Shown in pieces: positions 40,844 to 55,533 of a stretch of DNA of 64,000 nt. The number at the start of each line of letters is the position of its first letter. The first letter of the stretch is position 1. The notes under the pieces were generated by a model that saw only the letters and a list, made by a program, of their open reading frames with translations, was not told where the DNA came from and ran no database searches. The stretch comes from Elmis aenea (Eukaryota > Arthropoda > Insecta > Coleoptera > Elmidae): NCBI GenBank assembly GCA_947652605.1, contig OX393578.1, forward strand, positions 55,745,415-55,809,414, given 5' to 3'. The position numbers and the translations under genes are program-made.

Positions 40844-41874
40844 GACAGGAACAGTATATCCATCGCCTCTTTACATGAATACAATTGTTTTGCATATGTC
40901 TTTCAATGAGCTGGTTTTAATTTTTAATAATTTCCTAAAAATACCGTGCTTTAGTTAATACATATGTTCCTTGAGCGACTATTTCTAAACAATTTTAATT
41001 ATTGATTTGTATATGACAGGAACAGTTTATCCATCGCCTCTTTACATGAATACAATTGTTTTGCATATGTCTTTCAATAAGCTGGTTTTAATTTTTAATA
41101 ATTTCCTAAAAATACCGTGCTTTAGTTAATACATATGTTCCTTGAGCGACTATTTCTAAACAATTTTAATTATTGATTTGTATATCACAGGAACAGTTTA
41201 TCCATCGCCTCTTTACATGAATAAAATTGTTTTGCATATGTGTTTCAATGAGCTGGTATTAATTTTTAATAATTTCCTAAAAATACCGTGCTTTAGTTAA
41301 TACATATGTTCCTTGAGCGACTATTTCGAAACAATTTTAATTATTGATTTGTATATCACAGGAACAGTTTATCCATCGCCTCTTTACATGAATACAATTG
41401 TTTTGCATATGTCTTTCAATGAGCTGGTATTAATTTTTAATAATTTCCTAAAAATACCGTGCTTTAGTTAATACATATGTTCCTTGAGCGACTATTTCTG
41501 AACAATTTCAATTATTGATTTGTATATCACAGGAACAGTTTATCTATCGCCTCATTACATGAATACAATTGTTTTGCATATATCTTTCAATGAGCTGGTT
41601 TTAATTTTTAATAATTTCCTAAAAATACCGTGCTTTAGTTAATACATATGTTCCTTGAGCGACAATTTCGAAACAATTTTAATTATTGATTTGTATATCA
41701 CAGGAACAGTTTATCCATCGCCTCTTTACATGAATACAATTGTTTTGCATATGTCTTTCAATAAGCTGGTATTAATTTTTAATAATTTCCTAAAAATACC
41801 GTGCTTTAGTTAATACATATGTTCCTTGAGCGACTATTTCTGAACAATTTAAATTATTGATTTGTATATGACAG

Positions 41875-41950
41875 GAACAGTTTATCCATCGCATATGTTC
41901 CTTGAGCGACTATTTCTAAACAATTTAAATTATTGATTTGTATATGACAG
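41875..41950 (+). repeat. Truncated 76-bp monomer, copy 2
   Basis: Same ATCGC-ATATGTTCC junction and the same AATTTAAATTATTG neighbours as 36977-37052. The distance from copy 1, after subtracting the transposon and one target duplication (1744 bp), is 3154 bp, exactly 18 full monomers plus one 76-bp unit. Confidence 0.95.
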
Positions 41951-44900
41951 GAACAGTTTATCCATTGCCTCTTTACATAAATACAATTGTTTTGCATATG
42001 TCTTTCAATGAGCTGGTTTTAATTTTTAATAATTTCCTAAAAATACCGTGCTTTAGTTAATACATATGTTCCTTGAGCGACTATTTCTAAACAATTTTAA
42101 TTATTGATTTGTATATCACAGAAACAGTTTATCCATCGCCTCTTTACAGGAATACAATTGTTTTGCATATGTCTTTCAATGAGCTGGTTTTAATTTTTAA
42201 TAATTTCCTAAAAATACCGTGCTTTAGTTAATACATATGTTCCTTGAGCGACTATTTCTGAACAATTTTAATTATTGATTTGTATATCACAGAAACAGTT
42301 TATCCATCGCCTCTTTACAGGAATACAATTGTTTTGCATATGTCTTTCAATGAGCTGGTTTTAATTTTTAATAATTTCCTAAAAATACCGTGCTTTAGTT
42401 AATACATATGTTCCTTGAGCGACTATTTCTAAACAATTTTAATTATTGATTTGTATATCACAGAAACAGTTTATCCATCGCCTCTTTACAGGAATACAAT
42501 TGTTTTGCATATGTCTTTCAATGAGCTGGTTTTAATTTTTAATAATTTCCTAAAAATACCGTGCTTTAGTTAATACATATGTTCCTTGAGCGACTATTTC
42601 TAAACAATTTTAATTATTGATTTGTATATGACAGGAACAGTTTATCCATCGCCTCTTTACATGAATACAATTGTTTTGCATATGTCTTTCAATGAGCTGG
42701 TTTTAATTTTTAATAATTTCCTAAAAATACCGTGCATTAGTTAATACATATGTTCCTTGTGCGACTATTTCGAAACAATTTCAATTATTGATTTGTATAT
42801 CACAGGAACAGTTTATCTATCGCCTCTTTACATGAATACAATTGTTTTGCATATGTCTTTCAATGAGCTGGTTTTAATTTTTAATAATTTCCTAAAAATA
42901 CCGTGCTTTAGTTAATACATATGTTCCTTGAGCGACTATTTCTGAACAATTTTAATTATTGATTTGTATATCACAGAAACAGTTTATCCATCGCCTCTTT
43001 ACAGGAATACAATTGTTTTGCATAGGTCTTTCAATGAGCTGGTTTTAATTTTTAATAATTTCCTAAAAATACCGTGCTTTAGTTAATACATATGTTCCTT
43101 GTGCGACTATTTCGAAACAATTTCAATTATTGATTTGTATATGACAAGAACAGTTTATCCATCGCCTCTTTACATGAATACAATTGTTTTGCATATGTCT
43201 TTCAATGAGCTGGTTTTAATTTTTAATAATTTCCTAAAAATACCGTGCTTTAGTTAATACATATGTTCCTTGAGCGACTATTTCGAAACAATTTTAATTA
43301 TTGATTTGTATATCACAGGAACAGTTTATCCATCGCCTCTTTACATGAATACAATTGTTTTGCATATGTCTTTCAATGAGCTGGTTTTAATTTTTAATAA
43401 TTTCCTAAAAATACCGTGCTTTAGTTAATACATATGTTCCTTGAGCGACTATTTCTAAACAATTTTAATTATTGATTTGTATATGACAGGAACAGTATAT
43501 CCATCGCCTCTTTACATGAATACAATTGTTTTGCATATGTCTTTCAATGAGCTGGTTTTAATTTTTAATAATTTCCTAAAAATACCGTGCTTTAGTTAAT
43601 ACATATGTTCCTTGAGCGACTATTTCGAAACAATTTTAATTATTGATTTGTATATCACAAGAACAGTTTATTTATCGCCTCTTTACATGAATACAATTGT
43701 TTTGCATATGTCTTTCAATGAGCTGGTTTTAATTTTTAATAATTTCCTAAAAATACCGTGCTTTAGTTAATACATATGTTCCTTGAGCGACTATTTCTAA
43801 ACAATTTTAATTATTGATTTGTATATGACAGGAACAGTTTATTCATCGCCTCTTTACATGAATACAATTGTTTTGCATATGTCTATCAATAAGCTGGTTT
43901 TAATTTTTAATAATTTCCTAAAAATACCGTGCTTTAGTTAATACATATGTTCCTTGAGCGACTATTTCTAAACAATTTTAATTATTGATTTGTATATCAC
44001 AGGAACAGTTTATCCATCGCCTCTTTACATGAATACAATTGTTTTGCATATGTCTTTCAATGAGCTGGTTTTAATTTTTAATAATTTCCTAAAAATACCG
44101 TGCATTAGTTAATACATATGTTCCTTGAGCGACTATTTCGAAACAATTTTAATTATTGATTTGTATATCACAGGAACAGTTTATCCATCGCCTCTTTACA
44201 TGAATACAATTGTTTTGCATATGTCTTTCAATGAGCTGGTTTTAATTTTTAATAATTTACTAAAAATACCGTGCTTTAGTTAATACATATGTTCCTTGAG
44301 CGACTATTTCTAAACAATTTTAATTATTGATTTGTATATGACAGGAACAGTATATCCATCGCCTCTTTACATGAATACAATTGTTTTGCATATGTCTTTC
44401 AATGAGCTGGTTTTAATTTTTAATAATTTCCTAAAAATACCGTGCTTTAGTTAATACATATGTTCCTTGAGCGACTATTTCTAAACAATTTTAATTATTG
44501 ATTTGTATATGACAGGAACAGTTTATCCATCGCCTCTTTACATGAATACAATTGTTTTGCATATGTCTTTCAATAAGCTGGTTTTAATTTTTAATAATTT
44601 CCTAAAAATACCGTGCTTTAGTTAATACATATGTTCCTTGAGCGACTATTTCTAAACAATTTTAATTATTGATTTGTATATCACAGAAACAGTTTATCCA
44701 TCGCCTCTTTACATGAATAAAATTGTTTTGCATATGTGTTTCAATGAGCTGGTATTAATTTTTAATAATTTCCTAAAAATACCGTGCTTTAGTTAATACA
44801 TATGTTCCTTGAGCGACTATTTCGAAACAATTTTAATTATTGATTTGTATATCACAGGAACAGTTTATCCATCGCCTCTTTACATGAATACAATTGTTTT

Positions 44901-47900
44901 GCATATGTCTTTCAATGAGCTGGTATTAATTTTTAATAATTTCCTAAAAATACCGTGCTTTAGTTAATACATATGTTCCTTGAGCGACTATTTCTGAACA
45001 ATTTCAATTATTGATTTGTATATCACAGGAACAGTTTATCTATCGCCTCATTACATGAATACAATTGTTTTGCATATATCTTTCAATGAGCTGGTTTTAA
45101 TTTTTAATAATTTCCTAAAAATACCGTGCTTTAGTTAATACATATGTTCCTTGAGCGACAATTTCGAAACAATTTTAATTATTGATTTGTATATCACAGG
45201 AACAGTTTATCCATCGCCTCTTTACATGAATACAATTGTTTTGCATATGTCTTTCAATAAGCTGGTATTAATTTTTAATAATTTCCTAAAAATACCGTGC
45301 TTTAGTTAATACATATGTTCCTTGAGCGACTATTTCTAAACAATTTTAATTATTGATTTGTATATCACAGAAACAGTTTATCCATCGCCTCTTTACAGGA
45401 ATACAATTGTTTTGCATATGTCTTTCAATGAGCTGGTTTTAATTTTTAATAATTTCCTAAAAATACCGTGCTTTAGTTAATACATATGTTCCTTGAGCGA
45501 CTATTTCTAAACAATTTTAATTATTGATTTGTATATGACAGGAACAGTTTATCCATCGCCTCTTTACATGAATACAATTGTTTTGCATATGTCTTTCAAT
45601 GAGCTGGTTTTAATTTTTAATAATTTCCTAAAAATACCGTGCATTAGTTAATACATATGTTCCTTGTGCGACTATTTCGAAACAATTTCAATTATTGATT
45701 TGTATATCACAGGAACAGTTTATCTATCGCCTCTTTACATGAATACAATTGTTTTGCATATGTCTTTCAATGAGCTGGTTTTAATTTTTAATAATTTCCT
45801 AAAAATACCGTGCTTTAGTTAATACATATGTTCCTTGAGCGACTATTTCTGAACAATTTTAATTATTGATTTGTATATCACAGAAACAGTTTATCCATCG
45901 CCTCTTTACAGGAATACAATTGTTTTGCATATGTCTTTCAATGAGCTGGTTTTAATTTTTAATAATTTCCTAAAAATACCGTGCTTTAGTTAATACATAT
46001 GTTCCTTGTGCGACTATTTCGAAACAATTTCAATTATTGATTTGTATATGACAAGAACAGTTTATCCATCGCCTCTTTACATGAATACAATTGTTTTGCA
46101 TATGTCTTTCAATGAGCTGGTTTTAATTTTTAATAATTTCCTAAAAATACCGTGCATTAGTTAATACATATGTTCCTTGTGCGACTATTTCGAAACAATT
46201 TTAATTATTGATTTGTATATCACAGGAACAGTTTATCTATCGCCTCTTTACATGAATACAATTGTTTTGCATATGTCTTTCAATGAGCTGGTTTTAATTT
46301 TTAATAATTTCCTAAAAATACCGTGCATTAGTTAATACATATGTTCCTTGAGCGACTATTTCGAAACAATTTTAATTATTGATTTGTATATCACAGGAAC
46401 AGTTTATCCATCGCCTCTTTACATGAATAAAATTGTTTTGCATATGTCTTTCAATGAGCTGGTTTTAATTTTTAATAATTTCCTAAAAATACCGTGCTTT
46501 AGTTAATACATATGTTCCTTGAGCGACTATTTCTAAACAATTTTAATTATTGATTTGTATATGACAGGAACAGTATATCCATCGCCTCTTTACATGAATA
46601 CAATTGTTTTGCATATGTCTTTCAATGAGCTGGTTTTAATTTTTAATAATTTCCTAAAAATACCGTGCTTTATTTAATACATATGTTCCTTGAGCGACTA
46701 TTTCGAAACAATTTTAATTATTGATTTGTATATCACAAGAACAGTTTATTTATCGCCTCTTTACATGAATACAATTGTTTTGCATATGTCTTTCAATGAG
46801 CTGGTTTTAATTTTTAATAATTTCCTAAAAATACCGTGCTTTAGTTAATACATATGTTCCTTGAGCGACTATTTCTAAACAATTTTAATTATTGATTTGT
46901 ATATGACAGGAACAGTTTATTCATCGCCTCTTTACATGAATACAATTGTTTTGCATATGTCTTTCAATAAGCTGGTTTTAATTTTTAATAATTTCCTAAA
47001 AATACCGTGCTTTAGTTAATACATATGTTCCTTGAGCGACTATTTCTAAACAATTTTAATTATTGATTTGTATATCACAGGAACAGTTTATCCATCGCCT
47101 CTTTACATGAATACAATTGTTTTGCATATGTCTTTCAATGAGCTGGTTTTAATTTTTAATAATTTCCTAAAAATACCGTGCATTAGTTAATACATATGTT
47201 CCTTGAGCGACTATTTCGAAACAATTTTAATTATTGATTTGTATATCACAGGAACAGTTTATCCATCGCCTCTTTACATGAATACAATTGTTTTGCATAT
47301 GTCTTTCAATGAGCTGGTTTTAATTTTTAATAATTTCCTAAAAATACCGTGCTTTAGTTAATACATATGTTCCTTGAGCGACTATTTCTAAACAATTTTA
47401 ATTATTGATTTGTATATGACAGGAACAGTATATCCATCGCCTCTTTACATGAAAACAATTGTTTTGCATATGTCTTTCAATGAGCTGGTTTTAATTTTTA
47501 ATAATTTCCTAAAAATACCGTGCTTTAGTTAATACATATGTTCTTTGAGCGACTATTTCTAAACAATTTTAATTATTGATTTGTATATCACAGAAACAGT
47601 TTATCCATCGCCTCTTTACAGGAATACAATTGTTTTGCATATGTCTTTCAATGAGCTGGTTTTAATTTTTAATAATTTCCTAAAAATACCGTGCTTTAGT
47701 TAATACATATGTTCCTTGAGCGACTATTTCTAAACAATTTTAATTATTGATTTGTATATCACAGAAACAGTTTATCCATCGCCTCTTTACAGGAATACAA
47801 TTGTTTTGCATATGTCTTTCAATGAGCTGGTTTTAATTTTTAATAATTTTCTAAAAATACCGTGCTTTAGTTAATACATATGTTCCTTGAGCGACTATTT

Positions 47901-48339
47901 CTAAACAATTTTAATTATTGATTTGTATATGACAGGAACAGTTTATCCATCGCCTCTTTACATGAATACAATTGTTTTGCATATGTCTTTCAATGAGCTG
48001 GTTTTAATTTTTAATAATTTCCTAAAAATACCGTGCATTAGTTAATACATATGTTCCTTGTGCGACTATTTCGAAACAATTTCAATTATTGATTTGTATA
48101 TCACAGGAACAGTTTATCTATCGCCTCTTTACATGAATACAATTGTTTTGCATATGTCTTTCAATGAGCTGGTTTTAATTTTTAATAATTTCCTAAAAAT
48201 ACCGTGCTTTAGTTAATACATATGTTCCTTGAGCGACTATTTCTGAACAATTTTAATTATTGATTTGTATATCACAGAAACAGTTTATCCATCGCCTCTT
48301 TACAGGAATACAATTGTTTTGCATATGTCTTTCAATGAG

Positions 48340-49230
48340 CTGGTTTAATTTTTAATAATTTCCTAAAAATACCGTGCTTTAGTTAATACATATGTTCCTT
48401 GTGCGACTATTTCGAAACAATTTCAATTATTGATTTGTATATGACAAGAACAGTTTATCCATCGCCTCTTTACATGAATACAATTGTTTTGCATATGTCT
48501 TTCAATGAGCTGGTTTTAATTTTTAATAATTTCCTAAAAATACGTGCATTAGTTAATACATATGTTCCTTGTGCGACTATTTCGAAACAATTTTAATTAT
48601 TGATTTGTATATCACAGGAACAGTTTATCTATCGCCTCTTTACATGAATACAATTGTTTTGCATATGTCTTTCAATGAGCTGGTTTTAATTTTAATAATT
48701 TCCTAAAAATACCGTGCATTAGTTAATACATATGTTCCTTGAGCGACTATTTCGAAACAATTTTAATTATTGATTTGTATATCACAGGAACAGTTTATCC
48801 ATCGCCTCTTTACATGAATACAATTGTTTTGCATATGTCTTTCAATGAGCTGGTTTTAATTTTTAATAATTTCCTAAAAATACCGTGCTTTAGTTAATAC
48901 ATATGTTCCTTGAGCGACTATTTCTAAACAATTTTAATTATTGATTTGTATATGACAGGAACAGTATATCCATCGCCTCTTTACATGAATACAATTGTTT
49001 TGCATATGTCTTTCAATGAGCTGGTTTTAATTTTTAATAATTTCCTAAAAATACCGTGCTTTAGTTAATACATATGTTCCTTGAGCGACTATTTCGAAAC
49101 AATTTTAATTATTGATTTGTATATCACAAGAACAGTTTATTTATCGCCTCTTTACATGAATACAATTGTTTTGCATATGTCTTTCAATGAGCTGGTTTTA
49201 ATTTTTAATAATTTCCTAAAAATACCCGTG
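48340..49230 (+). other. Cluster of single-base homopolymer indels
   Basis: Four one-base length changes fall in under 900 bp: a T lost in GGTTTAATTTTT near 48344, a C lost in AAATACGTGC near 48542, a T lost in GGTTTTAATTTTAAT near 48690, and a C gained in AATACCCGTGC near 49226. Such indels are very rare elsewhere (near 18230, 18288 and 60620). All lie in short homopolymers, which fits uncorrected long-read errors better than biology. Confidence 0.7.
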
Positions 49231-50339
49231 CTTTAGTTAATACATATGTTCCTTGAGCGACTATTTCTAAACAATTTTAATTATTGATTTGTATATGACA
49301 GGAACAGTTTATTCATCGCCTCTTTACATGAATACAATTGTTTTGCATATGTCTTTCAATAAGCTGGTTTTAATTTTTAATAATTTCCTAAAAATACCGT
49401 GCTTTAGTTAATACATATGTTCCTTGAGCGACTATTTCTAAACAATTTTAATTATTGATTTGTATATCACAGGAACAGTTTATCCATCGCCTCTTTACAT
49501 GAATACAATTGTTTTGCATATGTCTTTCAATGAGCTGGTTTTAATTTTTAATAATTTCCTAAAAATACCGTGCATTAGTTAATACATATGTTCCTTGAGC
49601 GACTATTTCGAAACAATTTTAATTATTGATTTGTATATCACAGGAACAGTTTATCCATCGCCTCTTTACATGAATACAATTGTTTTGCATATGTCTTTCA
49701 ATGAGCTGGTTTTAATTTTTAATAATTTACTAAAAATACCGTGCTTTAGTTAATACATATGTTCCTTGAGCGACTATTTCTAAACAATTTTAATTATTGA
49801 TTTGTATATGACAGGAACAGTATATCCATCGCCTCTTTACATGAATACAATTGTTTTGCATATGTCTTTCAATGAGCTGGTTTTAATTTTTAATAATTTC
49901 CTAAAAATACCGTGCTTTAGTTAATACATATGTTCCTTGAGCGACTATTTCTAAACAATTTTAATTATTGATTTGTATATGACAGGAACAGTTTATCCAT
50001 CGCCTCTTTACATGAATACAATTGTTTTGCATATGTCTTTCAATAAGCTGGTTTTAATTTTTAATAATTTCCTAAAAATACCGTGCTTTAGTTAATACAT
50101 ATGTTCCTTGAGCGACTATTTCTAAACAATTTTAATTATTGATTTGTATATCACAGAAACAGTTTATCCATCGCCTCTTTACATGAATAAAATTGTTTTG
50201 CATATGTGTTTCAATGAGCTGGTATTAATTTTTAATAATTTCCTAAAAATACCGTGCTTTAGTTAATACATATGTTCCTTGAGCGACTATTTCGAAACAA
50301 TTTTAATTATTGATTTGTATATCACAGGAACAGTTTATC

Positions 50340-51625
50340 CATCGCCTCTTTACATGAATACAATTGTTTTGCATATGTCTTTCAATGAGCTGGTATTAAT
50401 TTTTAATAATTTCCTAAAAATACCGTGCTTTAGTTAATACATATGTTCCTTGAGCGACTATTTCTGAACAATTTCAATTATTGATTTGTATATCACAGGA
50501 ACAGTTTATCTATCGCCTCATTACATGAATACGATTGTTTTGCATATATCTTTCAATGAGCTGGTTTTAATTTTTAATAATTTCCTAAAAATACCGTGCT
50601 TTAGTTAATACATATGTTCCTTGAGCGACAATTTCGAAACAATTTTAATTATTGATTTGTATATCACAGGAACAGTTTATCCATCGCCTCTTTACATGAA
50701 TACAATTGTTTTGCATATGTCTTTCAATAAGCTGGTATTAATTTTTAATAATTTCCTAAAAATACCGTGCTTTAGTTAATACATATGTTCCTTGAGCGAC
50801 TATTTCTAAACAATTTTAATTATTGATTTGTATATCACAGAAACAGTTTATCCATCGCCTCTTTACAGGAATACAATTGTTTTGCATATGTCTTTCAATG
50901 AGCTGGTTTTAATTTTTAATAATTTCCTAAAAATACCGTGCTTTAGTTAATACATATGTTCCTTGAGCGACTATTTCTAAACAATTTTAATTATTGATTT
51001 GTATATGACAGGAACAGTTTATCCATCGCCTCTTTACATGAATACAATTGTTTTGCATATGTCTTTCAATGAGCTGGTTTTAATTTTTAATAATTTCCTA
51101 AAAATACCGTGCATTAGTTAATACATATGTTCCTTGTGCGACTATTTCGAAACAATTTCAATTATTGATTTGTATATCACAGGAACAGTTTATCTATCGC
51201 CTCTTTACACGAATACAATTGTTTTGCATATGTCTTTCAATGAGCTGGTTTTAATTTTTAATAATTTCCTAAAAATACCGTGCTTTAGTTAATACATATG
51301 TTCCTTGAGCGACTATTTCTGAACAATTTTAATTATTGATTTGTATATCACAGAAACAGTTTATCCATCGCCTCTTTACAGGAATACAATTGTTTTGCAT
51401 ATGTCTTTCAATGAGCTGGTTTTAATTTTTAATAATTTCCTAAAAATACCGTGCTTTAGTTAATACATATGTTCCTTGTGCGACTATTTCGAAACAATTT
51501 CAATTATTGATTTGTATATGACAAGAACAGTTTATCCATCGCCTCTTTACATGAATACAATTGTTTTGCATATGTCTTTCAATGAGCTGGTTTTAATTTT
51601 TAATAATTTCCTAAAAATACCGTGC
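50340..51625 (+). repeat. Block duplicated at offset 1539 bp, copy 1
   Basis: Private variants recur exactly 1539 bp (9 monomers) downstream: ACGATTGTTT at 50531 and 52070, and CTCTTTACAC at 51201 and 52740. Correspondence starts after about 50340, where TCACAGGAAC faces TGACAAGAAC, and stops near 51627, where GCTTTAG faces GCATTAG. Confidence 0.85.
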
Positions 51626-51930
51626 TTTAGTTAATACATATGTTCCTTGTGCGACTATTTCGAAACAATTTCAATTATTGATTTGTATATGACAAGAACA
51701 GTTTATCCATCGCCTCTTTACATGAATACAATTGTTTTGCATATGTCTTTCAATGAGCTGGTTTTAATTTTTAATAATTTCCTAAAAATACCGTGCTTTA
51801 GTTAATACATATGTTCCTTGTGCGACTATTTCGAAACAATTTCAATTATTGATTTGTATATGACAAGAACAGTTTATCCATCGCCTCTTTACATGAATAC
51901 AATTGTTTTGCATATGTCTTTCAATGAGCT
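51470..51930 (+). repeat. Run of three near-identical monomers
   Basis: Three consecutive monomer junctions (near 51476, 51647 and 51818) all have GTGCGAC, CGAAAC, TTCAATT and TATGACAAGAAC. This subtype is otherwise mostly found as single copies between other types. It indicates local amplification of one monomer at the join of the two 1539-bp blocks. Confidence 0.75.
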
Positions 51931-53164
51931 GGTATTAATTTTTAATAATTTCCTAAAAATACCGTGCTTTAGTTAATACATATGTTCCTTGAGCGACTAT
52001 TTCTGAACAATTTCAATTATTGATTTGTATATCACAGGAACAGTTTATCTATCGCCTCATTACATGAATACGATTGTTTTGCATATATCTTTCAATGAGC
52101 TGGTTTTAATTTTTAATAATTTCCTAAAAATACCGTGCTTTAGTTAATACATATGTTCCTTGAGCGACAATTTCGAAACAATTTTAATTATTGATTTGTA
52201 TATCACAGGAACAGTTTATCCATCGCCTCTTTACATGAATACAATTGTTTTGCATATGTCTTTCAATAAGCTGGTATTAATTTTTAATAATTTCCTAAAA
52301 ATACCGTGCTTTAGTTAATACATATGTTCCTTGAGCGACTATTTCTAAACAATTTTAATTATTGATTTGTATATCACAGAAACAGTTTATCCATCGCCTC
52401 TTTACAGGAATACAATTGTTTTGCATATGTCTTTCAATGAGCTGGTTTTAATTTTTAATAATTTCCTAAAAATACCGTGCTTTAGTTAATACATATGTTC
52501 CTTGAGCGACTATTTCTAAACAATTTTAATTATTGATTTGTATATGACAGGAACAGTTTATCCATCGCCTCTTTACATGAATACAATTGTTTTGCATATG
52601 TCTTTCAATGAGCTGGTTTTAATTTTTAATAATTTCCTAAAAATACCGTGCATTAGTTAATACATATGTTCCTTGTGCGACTATTTCGAAACAATTTCAA
52701 TTATTGATTTGTATATCACAGGAACAGTTTATCTATCGCCTCTTTACACGAATACAATTGTTTTGCATATGTCTTTCAATGAGCTGGTTTTAATTTTTAA
52801 TAATTTCCTAAAAATACCGTGCTTTAGTTAATACATATGTTCCTTGAGCGACTATTTCTGAACAATTTTAATTATTGATTTGTATATCACAGAAACAGTT
52901 TATCCATCGCCTCTTTACAGGAATACAATTGTTTTGCATATGTCTTTCAATGAGCTGGTTTTAATTTTTAATAATTTCCTAAAAATACCGTGCTTTAGTT
53001 AATACATATGTTCCTTGTGCGACTATTTCGAAACAATTTCAATTATTGATTTGTATATGACAAGAACAGTTTATCCATCGCCTCTTTACATGAATACAAT
53101 TGTTTTGCATATGTCTTTCAATGAGCTGGTTTTAATTTTTAATAATTTCCTAAAAATACCGTGC
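51879..53164 (+). repeat. Block duplicated at offset 1539 bp, copy 2
   Basis: Second copy of the block at 50340-51625, with the same ACGATTG and TTACACGAATAC variants at the expected offset. Edges are approximate. Confidence 0.85.
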
Positions 53165-55457
53165 ATTAGTTAATACATATGTTCCTTGTGCGACTATTTC
53201 GAAACAATTTTAATTATTGATTTGTATATCACAGGAACAGTTTATCTATCGCCTCTTTACATGAATACAATTGTTTTGCATATGTCTTTCAATGAGCTGG
53301 TTTTAATTTTTAATAATTTCCTAAAAATACCGTGCATTAGTTAATACATATGTTCCTTGAGCGACTATTTCGAAACAATTTTAATTATTGATTTGTATAT
53401 CACAGGAACAGTTTATCCATCGCCTCTTTACATGAATAAAATTGTTTTGCATATGTCTTTCAATGAGCTGGTTTTAATTTTTAATAATTTCCTAAAAATA
53501 CCGTGCTTTAGTTAATACATATGTTCCTTGAGCGACTATTTCTAAACAATTTTAATTATTGATTTGTATATGACAGGAACAGTATATCCATCGCCTCTTT
53601 ACATGAATACAATTGTTTTGCATATGTCTTTCAATGAGCTGGTTTTAATTTTTAATAATTTCCTAAAAATACCGTGCTTTATTTAATACATATGTTCCTT
53701 GAGCGACTATTTCGAAACAATTTTAATTATTGATTTGTATATCACAAGAACAGTTTATTTATCGCCTCTTTACATGAATACAATTGTTTTGCATATGTCT
53801 TTCAATGAGCTGGTTTTAATTTTTAATAATTTCCTAAAAATACCCTGCTTTAGTTAATACATATGTTCCTTGAGCGACTATTTCTAAACAATTTTAATTA
53901 TTGATTTGTATATGACAGGAACAGTTTATTCATCGCCTCTTTACATGAATACAATTGTTTTGCATATGTCTTTCAATAAGCTGGTTTTAATTTTTAATAA
54001 TTTCCTAAAAATACCGTGCTTTAGTTAATACATATGTTCCTTGAGCGACTATTTCTAAACAATTTTAATTATTGATTTGTATATCACAGGAACAGTTTAT
54101 CCATCGCCTCTTTACATGAATACAATTGTTTTGCATATGTCTTTCAATGAGCTGGTTTTAATTTTTAATAATTTCCTAAAAATACCGTGCATTAGTTAAT
54201 ACATATGTTCCTTGAGCGACTATTTCGAAACAATTTTAATTATTGATTTGTATATCACAGGAACAGTTTATCCATCGCCTCTTTACATGAATACAATTGT
54301 TTTGCATATGTCTTTCAATGAGCTGGTTTTAATTTTTAATAATTTCCTAAAAATACCGTGCTTTAGTTAATACATATGTTCCTTGAGCGACTATTTCTAA
54401 ACAATTTTAATTATTGATTTGTATATGACAGGAACAGTATATCCATCGCCTCTTTACATGAATACAATTGTTTTGCATATGTCTTTCAATGAGCTGGTTT
54501 TAATTTTTAATAATTTCCTAAAAATACCGTGCTTTAGTTAATACATATGTTCCTTGAGCGACTATTTCTAAACAATTTTAATTATTGATTTGTATATGAC
54601 AGGAACAGTTTATCCATCGCCTCTTTACATGAATACAATTGTTTTGCATATGTCTTTCAATAAGCTGGTTTTAATTTTTAATAATTTCCTAAAAATACCG
54701 TGCTTTAGTTAATACATATGTTCCTTGAGCGACTATTTCTAAACAATTTTAATTATTGATTTGTATATCACAGGAACAGTTTATCCATCGCCTCTTTACA
54801 TGAATAAAATTGTTTTGCATATGTGTTTCAATGAGCTGGTATTAATTTTTAATAATTTCCTAAAAATACCGTGCTTTAGTTAATACATATGTTCCTTGAG
54901 CGACTATTTCGAAACAATTTTAATTATTGATTTGTATATCACAGGAACAGTTTATCCATCGCCTCTTTACATGAATACAATTGTTTTGCATATGTCTTTC
55001 AATGAGCTGGTATTAATTTTTAATAATTTCCTAAAAATACCGTGCTTTAGTTAATACATATGTTCCTTGAGCGACTATTTCTGAACAATTTCAATTATTG
55101 ATTTGTATATCACAGGAACAGTTTATCTATCGCCTCATTACATGAATACAATTGTTTTGCATATATCTTTCAATGAGCTGGTTTTAATTTTTAATAATTT
55201 CCTAAAAATACCGTGCTTTAGTTAATACATATGTTCCTTGAGCGACAATTTCGAAACAATTTTAATTATTGATTTGTATATCACAGGAACAGTTTATCCA
55301 TCGCCTCTTTACATGAATACAATTGTTTTGCATATGTCTTTCAATAAGCTGGTATTAATTTTTAATAATTTCCTAAAAATACCGTGCTTTAGTTAATACA
55401 TATGTTCCTTGAGCGACTATTTCTGAACAATTTAAATTATTGATTTGTATATGACAG

Positions 55458-55533
55458 GAACAGTTTATCCATCGCATATGTTCCTTGAGCGACTATTTCT
55501 AAACAATTTAAATTATTGATTTGTATATGACAG
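55458..55533 (+). repeat. Truncated 76-bp monomer, copy 3
   Basis: Identical ATCGC-ATATGTTCC junction, 76 bp to the next GAACAG. The following monomer has ACATAAATAC, as does the one after copy 2 at 41875, suggesting these two share a closer ancestor. Confidence 0.95.

Noticed and set aside
48399..48596. 65-codon open frame in the satellite
   Set aside because: It exists only because of the nearby single-base indels. The sequence is ordinary monomer, and the same frame in other copies is closed by stops.
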